Positions 8,736 through 17,107 are shown, counted from the stretch's first letter. The stretch is 24,236 nucleotides of DNA from UBA4292 sp964648695 (GCA_964648695.1 CAZYLH010000019.1:1-24236), one strand, 5' to 3'. Notes: a model not told the origin generated them from the sequence alone. Numbers and translations: made by a program.

Positions 8736-8785
8736 TGCTCCCTTAAACGACAGGTAAATGCCTACATTTAAGGGAGCACTTTTTT
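8736..8785 (+). terminator. Intrinsic terminator after trpB2
   Basis: A perfect 12-bp stem, TGCTCCCTTAAA (8736-8747) with TTTAAGGGAGCA (8767-8778), has an inner AGG/CCT mini-hairpin and is followed by CTTTTTT (to 8785). It may also serve the convergent purine permease gene from the other side, although the T-run there is poorer. Confidence 0.92.
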
Positions 8786-8804
8786 GTAATGATTTAACTA
8801 AAAT

Positions 8805-10160
8805 CTAGAGCAATGCCAGCAGTATAAAGTTCAGAATGAACAGCACTGTCGCTCCTGCAAGGATGGGAGAAATCTGCTTGTACTCCTTCTTGCAGATCTT
8901 AACCAGACAGTGCAAAATAAATCCGGTTGCAATGCCATATGAAATGCTGTAGTTTAAAGCCATGAAGATGCCTGCGAAGAACGCGGGAACTGCCTCGTCA
9001 AACTCATTCCAGTTGATCTCTGAAAAGGATGAGGTCATCATAACACCGACGATCACAAGCGCGGGGGCCGTTGCGGCGTAAGGGATGGCGCTTACAAAGG
9101 TTGCAAAGAATGCGCTAAGAGCAAAGCAGATGGCGACAACCACGCTGGTAAGACCTGTGCGTCCGCCCGCGCCGATACCGGCAGCGCTCTCCACGAAGGT
9201 GGTGGTGTTTGAGGTTCCGAACAATGCGCCGATGGAGGTTGCTGTGGCGTCTGCAAACAGCGCCTTGTCCATCTTGGACTTAAAGCCGGAGTTGGTCTCC
9301 ATGGACTTCTCATCCTCCTCGCTAAAGATACCGCTTCTTCTGCCAGTTCCGATAAAGGTACCGATCGTGTCAAAGGTGTCAGACAAGCTGAAGGAGAAGA
9401 TGGTGATCAGCACGAGGGGCAGTTTTGAGAGGTCGGTAAAAAGAGAGGGAAGTCCCTCTGAGGTAAAGATTGCCAAGAAGGTGGTCGGCAGAGCCTGGCA
9501 TGCTTCTGTAAAGCTGACGGTGTCCGAGGTTGCTGTCACACCCATGGGGATTCCCAAGAGCGTGGTAAGGATGATGCCGATAAAGATGGCGCCCTTGACT
9601 TTTAACACCTGTAAAATAACGATGATAAACAGTCCGATGATAAAGAGCCAAAATGCGGGCTGGTTCAGTGTGGCAATGGCAGGTACGCCGCTGTCAAAGG
9701 TGATGATACCTACATTTAACAGACCGATATATGCCACAAAAATGCCGATACCGCCGCCGATGGCGTTTTGTAAGCTGGCAGGAATAGCCTTGATAATGTA
9801 CTTCCTCAGTTTTGTAACGGTGATTAAAATATTGATGATACCGCATATAAATACCATTGACAGTGCCTGCTGCCAGGTAAAGCCCAGGCCGAAGCACACG
9901 GTATATACGAAGAATGCGTTGAGGCCCATTCCGGGAGCCTGCGCATAGGGAACATTGGCTACAAGTCCCATGACCAGTGTCCCGATGATGGATGCGATGA
10001 TGGTCGCAAGGAATACAGCGCCCCACTCCATTCCCGACTGACTAAGGATGCTGGGGTTTACGATGATGATGTAGGCCATAGCAAAGAATGTGGTCAGTCC
10101 GGCAATGATCTCGGTTGATACGGTTGTGCCGTTTTCCTTGAGCTTAAAGAATTTTTCCAT
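8805..10160 (-). CDS. pbuG: NCS2/AzgA-family purine (guanine/hypoxanthine) permease
   Basis: This is an integral membrane importer of guanine and hypoxanthine, or adenine, of the PbuG/PbuO/AzgA branch of nucleobase transporters. The 451-residue protein has about a dozen hydrophobic segments. It shows the family N-terminus (STEIIAGLTTFFAMAYIIIVNPSI), the QAPGMGLNAFFVYTV motif, and the later SDTFDTIGTFIGTGRR and GTSNTTTFVESAAGIGAGGRTGLTS motifs that line the substrate site. The start has a strong AAAGGAGG Shine-Dalgarno 7 bases upstream. I looked for a purine riboswitch upstream and found none. It is transcribed convergently with trpB2 and divergently from rlmH. Substrate preference within the family cannot be read from sequence alone. 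Confidence 0.92.
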   Translation of the reverse strand: MEKFFKLKENGTTVSTEIIAGLTTFFAMAYIIIVNPSILSQSGMEWGAVFLATIIASIIGTLVMGLVANVPYAQAPGMGLNAFFVYTVCFGLGFTWQQALSMVFICGIINILITVTKLRKYIIKAIPASLQNAIGGGIGIFVAYIGLLNVGIITFDSGVPAIATLNQPAFWLFIIGLFIIVILQVLKVKGAIFIGIILTTLLGIPMGVTATSDTVSFTEACQALPTTFLAIFTSEGLPSLFTDLSKLPLVLITIFSFSLSDTFDTIGTFIGTGRRSGIFSEEDEKSMETNSGFKSKMDKALFADATATSIGALFGTSNTTTFVESAAGIGAGGRTGLTSVVVAICFALSAFFATFVSAIPYAATAPALVIVGVMMTSSFSEINWNEFDEAVPAFFAGIFMALNYSISYGIATGFILHCLVKICKKEYKQISPILAGATVLFILNFILLALL

Positions 10161-10494
10161 GACATTTCCTCCTTTAGGTATAGCGTTGTATGTTGTCGTC
10201 CAGAGATATGATAAATCAAAAAGAGATAAATGAAAAGCGGGAAATGAAAATTTTGTGAAAAAACTAAAAAAAGGATTTAGAGAATACGGTTGTTATTTTC
10301 AGTCGAAGAAAGAAAGGGAAGGGAATGAGGATGATGAGAAAATGCGTTAGAAAATGTATGGGATGTTTTACGATTTTAGTTGACAGATCACTTTTATTTT
10401 GATATCTAAAGATGATAACAAACGCTTGATGAGACGTATGGCACATTTTGTGGTGCCTGCGATATATGTGTTTACCTGACAAAATGGAGATCTT
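10161..10494. other. Divergent intergenic region, permease / rlmH
   Basis: This is a 334-base AT-rich region without a convincing gene. It contains the permease promoter (minus) and a candidate rlmH promoter on the plus strand (TTGACA 10380-10385, TATCTA 10403-10408, 17 apart). It also has a GGCAC/GTGCC hairpin at 10440-10457 that would lie in the rlmH leader. An antisense 72-codon open frame here (10264-10482) has no recognisable features. Confidence 0.5.
10208..10236 (-). promoter_or_regulatory. Predicted promoter of the purine permease
   Basis: On the minus strand the -35 is TTTTCA (plus coordinates 10231-10236) and the -10 is TATCAT (10208-10213), with 17 bases between. The start codon is about 40 bases further on. 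Confidence 0.45.
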
Positions 10495-10974
10495 ATGAAA
10501 ATAACAGTGATTGCAGTGGGAAAGCTTAAGGAAAAATACTGGAATATGGCAATCGATGAGTATGTAAAGCGCCTAAGCCGCTATTGCAGGTTGGAGATTT
10601 TACAGGTGGCGGATGAGAAGACACCGGATGATGCAAGTGCCATTTTGGAGGAGCAGATAAAAGAGAGGGAAGGGAGGCGGATTTTGGATAAGCTTCCTGA
10701 AAACGCTTACGGCATCGCCCTAGCGGTAGAAGGGAAAATGTTAGATTCCGTGGAGCTATCCAGAAAGATAGAGGACATTGCTCTTAAGGGAAACAGCCAT
10801 ATTGTGTTCATCATCGGCGGCTCCCTAGGGCTTTCTCATGAGGTGTTAAAGCGCGCGGATATGCTTCTTAGCTTTTCTAAAATGACCTTCCCCCACCAGA
10901 TGATGCGCGTGATCTTGCTGGAGCAGATCTATAGAAGCTTTCGGATTTCAAATAATGAGCCATATCACAAATAG
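10495..10974 (+). CDS. rlmH: 23S rRNA pseudouridine-1915 N3-methyltransferase RlmH
   Basis: RlmH is a SPOUT-class S-adenosylmethionine methyltransferase that modifies pseudouridine 1915 in helix 69 of 23S rRNA on the assembled 70S ribosome. The product is 159 residues, the normal family size. It has the N-terminal MKITVIAVGKLKEKYW, the trefoil-knot IIGGSLGLSHEV loop that binds SAM, and the C-terminal FPHQMMRVILLEQIYRSFRISNNEPYHK signature, which is nearly invariant in the family. The Shine-Dalgarno is GGAG at 10485-10488. It appears monocistronic, with a predicted promoter at 10380-10408. Confidence 0.97.
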   Translation: MKITVIAVGKLKEKYWNMAIDEYVKRLSRYCRLEILQVADEKTPDDASAILEEQIKEREGRRILDKLPENAYGIALAVEGKMLDSVELSRKIEDIALKGNSHIVFIIGGSLGLSHEVLKRADMLLSFSKMTFPHQMMRVILLEQIYRSFRISNNEPYHK

Positions 10975-11117
10975 GGGTGGGGGATGCCTTCCGGGCAAGT
11001 TAAGACAAGGTGATTTTTGAAAAAAACAGATGAAAAAATATGGATTGTGTGTTATGCTTCAGAGAGAAACCGGAAAAATTTGACCGTAAGTAAAGACATA
11101 AAAGAAAGCGTGAAAAT

Positions 11118-11588
11118 ATGAGAGTACGACGTGCGCTAGAAAAGGACATCGACAGGATAAATGAGTTGCTGTATCAGGTGAACATGGTGCATCATCTGGG
11201 AAGGCCGGACCTGTTCAAATACGGGGGGAGAAAGTATACGGATGATCAGCTAAAAGAAATCATCGCAGATGATTTGCGACCAATTTTGGCAGCGGTTGAC
11301 GCGGAGGACTGTTTGCTTGGATATGCTTTTTGCGTATTTTGGCATCATCCAAATGACAATATCCTGACGGATATCAAGACTCTCTACATCGATGACCTCT
11401 GTGTGGATGAGACCATGCGGGGGCAGCATATCGGGAGGCAGCTTTACGAAGCAGTTTTGGATTATGCCAGGGAGCATCAGTGCTATAACGTGACCTTGAA
11501 TGTGTGGAGCTGTAACGAGAGCGCTATGAAATTCTATCAGTCCTGCGGGCTGGTGCCGTATAAAGTGGGGATGGAAAAAATTTTATAA
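11118..11588 (+). CDS. GNAT-family N-acetyltransferase
   Basis: The 156-residue protein has the acetyl-CoA-binding GNAT fold. Motif A is LYIDDLCVDETMRGQHIGRQLYEAVLDYA, with the pyrophosphate loop R101-G-Q-H-I-G106. It is followed by the C-terminal NVTLNVWSCNESAMKFYQSCGLVPYKVGMEK that ends most small-molecule or protein acetyltransferases of this type. The acceptor substrate cannot be inferred. The Shine-Dalgarno is weak (GAAAG region). The gene is 17 bases upstream of an O-acetyltransferase and the two are probably co-transcribed. The 143 bases between rlmH and this gene hold no clear terminator or promoter. Confidence 0.9.
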   Translation: MRVRRALEKDIDRINELLYQVNMVHHLGRPDLFKYGGRKYTDDQLKEIIADDLRPILAAVDAEDCLLGYAFCVFWHHPNDNILTDIKTLYIDDLCVDETMRGQHIGRQLYEAVLDYAREHQCYNVTLNVWSCNESAMKFYQSCGLVPYKVGMEKIL

Positions 11589-11605
11589 GGGGGAAATAAA
11601 CTACC

Positions 11606-12235
11606 ATGGATCACATTGCTAGAAGGGATGCTCAGCTTCCCTATATATCGGATGAGAATGTTTTTGAGGAACAAAAGAGAGCGAGAAGGATTATGCAAAA
11701 GCTAAATTCAGCGGATAGGGCAGATTTTGATAAGATCAAGGAAATTGTGAAGGAGTTGCTGCCGACATCGGAGGATGCCTTCATCAACCCGCCCTTTTAC
11801 TGCGATTATGGAAATCATATCCATGTGGGCAAAAACTTTTTCGCAAACTACAACTGCACTATTTTGGATGTCGCCCCTGTGAGAATTGGCGATAACTGCC
11901 AGATGGCACCGAACGTGGCCATTTACACGGCGGGCCACCCCGTTCACCCGGATACAAGAAACACCATGTATGAGTATGGGATCGAGGTGGTGATCGGGGA
12001 TAATGTGTGGATTGGCGGCAATACCGTCATATGCCCCGGCGTTCACATCGGAAGCAATACCGTGATTGGCGCAGGAAGCGTTGTCACACGGGATATCCCG
12101 GAGTGGAGCGTTGCCGCAGGAAATCCCTGCAGGGTCATTAGAAAGATCACGGAGGAAGACAGAAAGCTCTATTTTAAGGATAGAGTTTTTGATCAGGAAG
12201 CCTGGGAGGATGCGGTAAGGTTGATGGGAGAGTAG
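11606..12235 (+). CDS. maa: Maltose/galactoside O-acetyltransferase family protein
   Basis: This is a 209-residue left-handed beta-helix (hexapeptide-repeat) acetyltransferase of the Maa/LacA/NodL group, which moves acetyl from acetyl-CoA to a sugar hydroxyl. The N-terminal Mac domain is recognisable (EEQKRARRIMQKLNSAD). It is followed by NPPFYCDYGNHIHVGKNFFANYNCTILD, the catalytic-histidine region YTAGHPVHPDTR (H111), and the repeat coils IGDNVWIGGNTVICPGVHIGSNTVIGAGSVVTRDIPEWSVAAGNPCRVIR, which are highly typical. The Shine-Dalgarno is GGGGG about 10 bases upstream. The true sugar acceptor is unknown. It is the last gene before the CRISPR-Cas locus. Confidence 0.9.
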   Translation: MDHIARRDAQLPYISDENVFEEQKRARRIMQKLNSADRADFDKIKEIVKELLPTSEDAFINPPFYCDYGNHIHVGKNFFANYNCTILDVAPVRIGDNCQMAPNVAIYTAGHPVHPDTRNTMYEYGIEVVIGDNVWIGGNTVICPGVHIGSNTVIGAGSVVTRDIPEWSVAAGNPCRVIRKITEEDRKLYFKDRVFDQEAWEDAVRLMGE

Positions 12236-12275
12236 GTTTTTGGGAAAGATGAGAAGGATTGAGTTATTCTTTAAA

Positions 12276-12285
12276 GTTATTTGCT
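12276..12285 (+). repeat. Leader-like 10-mer upstream of the lone repeat
   Basis: GTTATTTGCT here is identical to 18398-18407 in the CRISPR leader. It starts 106 bases before the AATTTCTAC core of the lone repeat; in the real leader the same 10-mer starts 108 bases before the core of repeat 1. The rest of the interval does not align convincingly. Confidence 0.35.
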
Positions 12286-12381
12286 AACAATCGTCGGATT
12301 AGAAGTATTGTGTGAGCTACCGTCTTGATATCAGGACAATTTTTATTGTAGTCTAATTGCGAAATAGTGATATGTTTTTAA

Positions 12382-12425
12382 AATTTCTACTAAAGTAGAT
12401 TGAAGTGATTGTAAAAAGTCACAGT
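12382..12425 (+). ncRNA. CreR-like lone Cas12a repeat with spacer-like guide
   Basis: Bases 12382-12400 match 17 of 19 bases of the repeat core used in the array. The TCTAC/GTAGA stem is intact and only the loop is changed (TAAA instead of TAGT). The 5' half of the repeat is not preserved, which is tolerable because Cas12a retains only the 3' half in mature crRNA. The following guide begins TGAAGTGATTGTAAAAAG (12401-12418). Its first 9 bases equal a minus-strand protospacer at 12676-12684 with a 5' TTTA PAM, just after the cas12a promoter. Allowing one bulged T, four more bases match. Type V-A Cas-regulating RNAs with short seed matches to cas promoters are a described class; membership here is inference. 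The promoter (possible TTGTAG at 12346 and TGATAT at 12368) and the 3' end are uncertain. Confidence 0.7.
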
Positions 12426-12629
12426 AAAAGAGCGCATAGCCATATATCCGACAAATAAAGGTGAGGGATGCCCTGTGATTTCATAAAAAGATGAGCAATC
12501 CCTAATCAGTAAAACAAGCCCTAGGACCTTAGATGAGTTCTGGGGCTTGTTTTATAAGATGTGTCGCAAGTGAAATTTAGGGGATGTAACACCTGTGCAC
12601 ACTAATTCTATAAAAAAATAAAAAATCGC
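12426..12629. other. Non-coding interval between the lone repeat and the cas12a promoter
   Basis: No gene is seen. The interval holds an AGGGAT/ATCCCT inverted repeat (about 12464-12503), a strong hairpin terminator (12511-12553), and an AT-rich stretch leading into the cas12a promoter. The terminator separates the lone-repeat transcript from cas12a. Confidence 0.6.
12511..12553 (+). terminator. Intrinsic terminator before cas12a
   Basis: Stem AAAACAAGCCC (12511-12521) pairs with GGGCTTGTTTT (12543-12553), extended inside by AGGAC/GTTCT with one G-U pair. A and T runs form the base, so it could act in both directions. It would end the CreR-like transcript and any read-through from the O-acetyltransferase. 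Confidence 0.8.
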
Positions 12630-12658
12630 TTGACAGATATAAGAGCACGTGATAGTAT
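12630..12658 (+). promoter_or_regulatory. Predicted cas12a operon promoter
   Basis: A perfect -35 TTGACA (12630-12635) is 17 bases from TAGTAT (12653-12658). Transcription is expected to begin near 12665, giving an untranslated leader of about 85 bases. Confidence 0.75.
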
Positions 12659-12675
12659 GAGCGTACAGAAATTAC

Positions 12676-12688
12676 ATCACTTCATAAA
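12676..12688 (-). promoter_or_regulatory. Predicted target site of the CreR-like guide (seed plus PAM)
   Basis: On the minus strand the site reads TTTA (plus coordinates 12688-12685), then TGAAGTGAT (12684-12676). The 9 bases are identical to the start of the guide at 12401. The site is about 10-20 bases downstream of the expected start of transcription, where a bound but non-cleaving Cas12a would block cas12a expression. It overlaps a palindrome, TCACTT-CATAA-AAGTGA (12677-12693). Confidence 0.65.
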
Positions 12689-12750
12689 AGTGACGCGTGG
12701 CTATTGCTTTAGGTCACAATGACCACAGCTTAAATGTATTGGAGGTAAAT

Positions 12751-15700
12751 ATGAACAAACAAACAAAACTATGCGATCAATTTACAGGTTTGATGTCATG
12801 CAGTTTAACTTTGCGGAATGAACTGCGCCCTACTGCTTTTACAGAACAGCATCTTCAGGAAAATGAAATGATTATGGAAGATGAGTGGAGAGCAGAATGT
12901 AGGGAGAAACTAAAGAAAATCCTGGATGACTACTATAGATGGTTTATCGATAGCTCTCTGTTAAATGCAGAGAGATTGGATTTTGCCCCTCTATTTAATG
13001 CTATAGCTAGGCATAGGGCGGAGAATACTGATGCAAGCACGAAAGAATTGATTTTGATAGAAAATAAAACCAGAAAACAGGTGCATGACTTGTTTTCAAA
13101 AAGAGAAGAATTTAAGGACATGTTTTCTGCCAAGATTTTTGAGAAAATTCTTCCAGATTACATAAAATCATTTGGTACGGATGAGGCTCTGGAAACAGTT
13201 GGGCTATTCTATAATTTTGGGACGGCCGTACTGGAATTTTTTGAGACGAGGAAAAATGTTTTTTCCGAGAGGGATATCTCAACATCGATATGTCAACGGA
13301 TTGTTCATGATAATGCAGCTATTTTTTATAATAATATGCAGACATTTGCAGCTATTAGTGAAGATAATGGGAAGATAGAGCAGATTGATAGGAAGCTCGC
13401 TGAAGAAGATTTAAAAACGAATATTTCAGAGGTGTTTTCTAAAACATACTATTCAAAATGTATTACACAAAAAGATATTGAGGAGTACAATCGCATTTGT
13501 GGGATCATCAATGTGCAAATGAATTTATACTGCCATCAAACGAAGGAAAAAAGCGCAAAATTTACGATGAGAAGCCTGCACAAGCAGATACTGAGCGAGA
13601 GCAAGACTTCGTTTGAAATTCCTCGTATGTTTGAAAATGACGATGAAGTATATGTTTCGATTAATGAGTTTTCAAATAAATTAGAGAATGTTTTTGGGAA
13701 TATTAAGTGCATTTATGAAAATGTGAAAGAGTATGACTTAAACAAAATATATATCAGCTCAAAGTTTTTCACCGCTATCTCAAAATATATCTCGGGAGAC
13801 TGGCAACTGATTGAACGGTGTCAAGGGGAGTATTTTTCGGCTAAATCTAGAAGAAAGAAAACTGAAGAGAAGATCAAAGAAGATATAAAAAAGATAAAGG
13901 CGTATAGTATACAGCAATTGAAGGAGTTGCTCGATGCTTATGATCAAAATAGCAGTGAAGAGACAAGAAAAACAATAATAGATTATATAACAGATATTTA
14001 CTCAAAAGCCAGCGCAATAAAATTAATAGAATTCATCCCGGCAGCTGATAGCCATTTACGCACAGATCAAGAAAAGACAGAGGAGATTAAGGCATATCTT
14101 GACAGTTTGATGGAAATATTTCATATGCTGGCTGTGTTTAATGCGGATGATTCTCTGGAAAAAGATGCAGAGTTTTATTCGCATTTGGATACAATATATG
14201 AAGAGATGGGGGATTTGGTAAATTTATATAACCGTGTCAGAAACTATATCACACAGAAGGCATATAGCCAGAAAAAGTTTAAATTGTATTTTGGAAATCC
14301 GCAGCTTGCGGGCGGTTGGTCGGAAAGCAAGATTTTTGACTATAATACCGTTCTGCTTATGAGAGATGATAAGCTTTACTTGGCGCTCTTTAATCCCCGC
14401 AATAAACCTGCAAAGGCCTTAATGGAAGGAAGAAAGCAGCTTGATGGCGAAAACGAATATACAAAGATTGTATATAACTTGATTGCTGGAGCAAGTAAGT
14501 CCTTGCCTAAGATTTTCATTAGCTCAAAAACATGGAAAATGGAGCATGGAGTACCACAGGATATTTTAAAGGGGTATGAGGAGAAACGACATATTAAAAA
14601 TTCTTCTAATTTTGATATAGGTTTCTGCAGACAGTTAATTGATTATTTTAAGGAATGTATCGAAAAATATCCCAATTATGATTGCTTTGATTTCAAATTT
14701 TCTGATACAGAAACCTATACAGACATATCAGGATTTTACAAAGAGGTGGATCAGCAGGGGTATAAGATCAGCAAATCATATATCAGCGCACAAGATATAG
14801 AGCAGCTCGACCGTGAGGGGAAGATTTATCTGTTTCAGATCTATAATAAGGATTTTTCAGATAACAGTCACGGAACTAAAAACCTTCACACAATGTATCT
14901 TAGGAATTTGTTTGGCGAGGAGAATCTGCGGGACGGTGTGTTGCAGTTAAATGGGGGAGCAGAGCTTTTTTATAGAAAAGCCAGCATTACAGAGCCAGTG
15001 ATACATAAAGCAGGTACAGTTCTGGTGGATAGAACCTATGAGGAGAACGGTGTAATTCGCTCCATACCTGAAAATGTATATCAGCGAATTTGCAAATATT
15101 ATAGCAGCGGTAAAGAGGAACCGCTGTCAGAAGAAGCAGAACAGTGGTTAGATAAGGCAGTAGTAAAAGAAGCTATGCACGATATAGTGAAGGATAAGAG
15201 ATATTCTGTGGATAAGTACTTTCTGCATATGCCGATAACCATTAACTATAAAGCACAGCAGAATCTTAATATCAATGAGATGGTGCGGGCATATATTGCA
15301 GAAAATCCAGATATGCATATTATCGGAATTGACAGAGGAGAGAGAAACCTGCTCTATATATCTGTGATAGACGCACAGGGAAATATTGTGGAACAGAGAT
15401 CCTTGAATATCATCAAGCAAAGAGTGAATGATAGGGAAAGGTTATGCGATTATCAGTCTAGATTGGTGGACAGGGAGAAAGAGCGCGATAAAGCTCGCAA
15501 GAGTTGGCAGGAAATCAGCAAAATAAAGGATCTAAAAGAAGGATATTTATCCCAGGTCGTACATGAGATTTGCCAGTTGGTAATAAAGTATAATGCTGTA
15601 ATTATGATGGAGGAACTCAATTATGGCTTCAAGAGAGGCAGATTCAAGGTTGAAAGACAGGTTTATCAAAAATTTGAGACAATGCTCACTAAAAAATTAA

Positions 15701-16536
15701 GCTATTTGGTGGATAAGAAAAAGCCTGTTGATGCTCCGGGAGGATTGCTTAAAGGATATCAGTTGGCATGTGTGCCTGATAAATTAAGCAATGTGGGAAG
15801 ACAGAATGGTATTATCTTCTATGTACCCGCCGCATATACTTCAAAGATAGATCCCACTACGGGATTTGTTAATATCTTTAATTTTAGAAATATTACCAAT
15901 GATGAGGCAAGGCGGGCTTTTATAAGCAGGATAGATTCCATCCGATATGATCAGAGAGAAAAATCGTTTGCGCTTGCATTTGATTATAATAATTTTGAAA
16001 CCCATCGTGTTGAGCTGTCTAGAAATCAGTGGACAATATATGTCAAAGGAAAAAGAATTGAGAAGAAAAAGACTAATTATGGTTTTGCCGAGGAAATTGT
16101 CAGCCTGGAAGAAAAAATGGGGAAACTAATGAGTGAGGCGAAGATACAGTTTGAGGACGGACATGACCTTAAGGAGGAATTAGGTAATCTTAACGAAGCA
16201 TCGATGAAAGAACTCATCGAGATAGTAAAATTAACTGTGCAACTGCGCAACAGTACAAAGGAAAAGAGTAGTGCTGATACGGATGCGTGGGATCGGATTA
16301 TTTCACCTGTGTTAAATGACAAGGGAGAGTTTTTTGATACTGGCGATAAAAACGAAAAGCTTCCTTTGGACGCAGACGCAAATGGAGCATTCTGTATTGC
16401 TCTAAAGGGACTTTATCTGACAAGGAAAATCAGGAAAGACTGGCGTCCGGGAGAAAAAAACAGCAATGAAGTGCTAAAAATTAGCCATAGAGAATGGTTT
16501 GAATTTATTCAGCAAAAAGGGAATCTGGGAGATTAG
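12751..16536 (+). CDS. cas12a: Type V-A CRISPR effector nuclease Cas12a (Cpf1)
   Basis: Cas12a processes its own crRNAs and cuts T-rich-PAM-flanked DNA with a single RuvC site. The product is 1261 residues, within the normal 1200-1300 range. The three RuvC segments are intact: IIGIDRGERNLL with D861, MMEELNYGFKRGR with E954, and DADANGAF with D1209. The bridge-helix and Nuc regions follow, with the conserved R1166 in QLRNS. The PAM-interacting region includes FGNPQLAGGWSESK and LPKIF (K587). The crRNA-processing WED region YFLHMPITINYKAQQN is present. ATG 12751 is preceded by GGAGG (12741-12745). The frame extends upstream to 12697, but that extension overlaps the leader region and has no Shine-Dalgarno. 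Base composition is visibly more AT-rich than in the flanking housekeeping genes. It is closest in appearance to LbCas12a. Confidence 0.97.
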   Translation: MNKQTKLCDQFTGLMSCSLTLRNELRPTAFTEQHLQENEMIMEDEWRAECREKLKKILDDYYRWFIDSSLLNAERLDFAPLFNAIARHRAENTDASTKELILIENKTRKQVHDLFSKREEFKDMFSAKIFEKILPDYIKSFGTDEALETVGLFYNFGTAVLEFFETRKNVFSERDISTSICQRIVHDNAAIFYNNMQTFAAISEDNGKIEQIDRKLAEEDLKTNISEVFSKTYYSKCITQKDIEEYNRICGIINVQMNLYCHQTKEKSAKFTMRSLHKQILSESKTSFEIPRMFENDDEVYVSINEFSNKLENVFGNIKCIYENVKEYDLNKIYISSKFFTAISKYISGDWQLIERCQGEYFSAKSRRKKTEEKIKEDIKKIKAYSIQQLKELLDAYDQNSSEETRKTIIDYITDIYSKASAIKLIEFIPAADSHLRTDQEKTEEIKAYLDSLMEIFHMLAVFNADDSLEKDAEFYSHLDTIYEEMGDLVNLYNRVRNYITQKAYSQKKFKLYFGNPQLAGGWSESKIFDYNTVLLMRDDKLYLALFNPRNKPAKALMEGRKQLDGENEYTKIVYNLIAGASKSLPKIFISSKTWKMEHGVPQDILKGYEEKRHIKNSSNFDIGFCRQLIDYFKECIEKYPNYDCFDFKFSDTETYTDISGFYKEVDQQGYKISKSYISAQDIEQLDREGKIYLFQIYNKDFSDNSHGTKNLHTMYLRNLFGEENLRDGVLQLNGGAELFYRKASITEPVIHKAGTVLVDRTYEENGVIRSIPENVYQRICKYYSSGKEEPLSEEAEQWLDKAVVKEAMHDIVKDKRYSVDKYFLHMPITINYKAQQNLNINEMVRAYIAENPDMHIIGIDRGERNLLYISVIDAQGNIVEQRSLNIIKQRVNDRERLCDYQSRLVDREKERDKARKSWQEISKIKDLKEGYLSQVVHEICQLVIKYNAVIMMEELNYGFKRGRFKVERQVYQKFETMLTKKLSYLVDKKKPVDAPGGLLKGYQLACVPDKLSNVGRQNGIIFYVPAAYTSKIDPTTGFVNIFNFRNITNDEARRAFISRIDSIRYDQREKSFALAFDYNNFETHRVELSRNQWTIYVKGKRIEKKKTNYGFAEEIVSLEEKMGKLMSEAKIQFEDGHDLKEELGNLNEASMKELIEIVKLTVQLRNSTKEKSSADTDAWDRIISPVLNDKGEFFDTGDKNEKLPLDADANGAFCIALKGLYLTRKIRKDWRPGEKNSNEVLKISHREWFEFIQQKGNLGD

Positions 16537-16537
16537 G

Positions 16538-17095
16538 ATGGAAGATCTCATTGCGATCTCAAACTTAAATGATTTTATATTTTGTCCGGCGTCCATTTAT
16601 TTTCATCACTTGTACGGAAATGCAGATAAGTTGACATATCAAACGCACTATCAGCTTGATGGATCAAAGGCACATGAGTCGATAGATCGTGGAACATATT
16701 CCAGTAGAAAAGATATAATAACATCGCTGGATATATATTCCGAAAAATACGGATTGGTGGGAAAAATAGATTTGTATTACGAAGCGAAGTCAATGCTGGT
16801 GGAGAGAAAGAAGCGTGTGAATAAAATATATGACGGCTATGTGTATCAACTTTATGCGCAGTATTATGCTATGACCGAAATGGGCTATCAGGTAAGTAAA
16901 CTGCGAATCTATAGCATGGACGATAACAAAAATTATGACATATTACTTCCTGAAGAGGATCCACAGAAAAAGCTGGGTTTTGAAGAGTTGATAAGGGATA
17001 TGAGATCTTTTGATCTTGAAGGCTATAGACCAACAAATGCAAAGAAGTGCGCCACATGCATCTATGCGGATGCATGTGACAGAGCACTTGTGTGA
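16538..17095 (+). CDS. cas4: CRISPR-associated exonuclease Cas4
   Basis: Cas4 trims prespacers and selects those with a correct PAM before Cas1-Cas2 integrates them. The 185-residue protein has the RecB-like nuclease residues GKIDLYYEAKSMLVERKKR, with D78, E89 and K91. Four cysteines are placed for a 4Fe-4S cluster: C16 (in FIFCPASIYFHH) and C171, C174, C180 (in KKCATCIYADAC). ATG 16538 follows the cas12a stop by one base and has GGGAG at 16527-16531; an in-frame ATG at 16499 lies inside cas12a and is rejected. Translational coupling to cas12a is likely. Confidence 0.95.
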   Translation: MEDLIAISNLNDFIFCPASIYFHHLYGNADKLTYQTHYQLDGSKAHESIDRGTYSSRKDIITSLDIYSEKYGLVGKIDLYYEAKSMLVERKKRVNKIYDGYVYQLYAQYYAMTEMGYQVSKLRIYSMDDNKNYDILLPEEDPQKKLGFEELIRDMRSFDLEGYRPTNAKKCATCIYADACDRALV

Positions 17096-17107
17096 TGAGG
17101 GTGATAT

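Noticed and set aside
9085..9948. 287-codon plus-strand open frame
   Set aside because: It is the complement of the membrane permease, whose motifs and Shine-Dalgarno are on the minus strand.
10161..10300. Purine riboswitch in front of the permease gene
   Set aside because: The conserved aptamer core sequences are absent.
12480..12490. Second potential guide target (TTCATAAAAAG, with PAM-like TTTA on the minus strand)
   Set aside because: Only 4 seed bases match the guide, no better than chance.
12236..12510. tracrRNA
   Set aside because: Type V-A does not use one, and the element here is a full handle rather than an anti-repeat.
12697..12750. Upstream start for Cas12a
   Set aside because: It lacks a Shine-Dalgarno and lies in the untranslated leader; ATG 12751 has GGAGG at the right distance.
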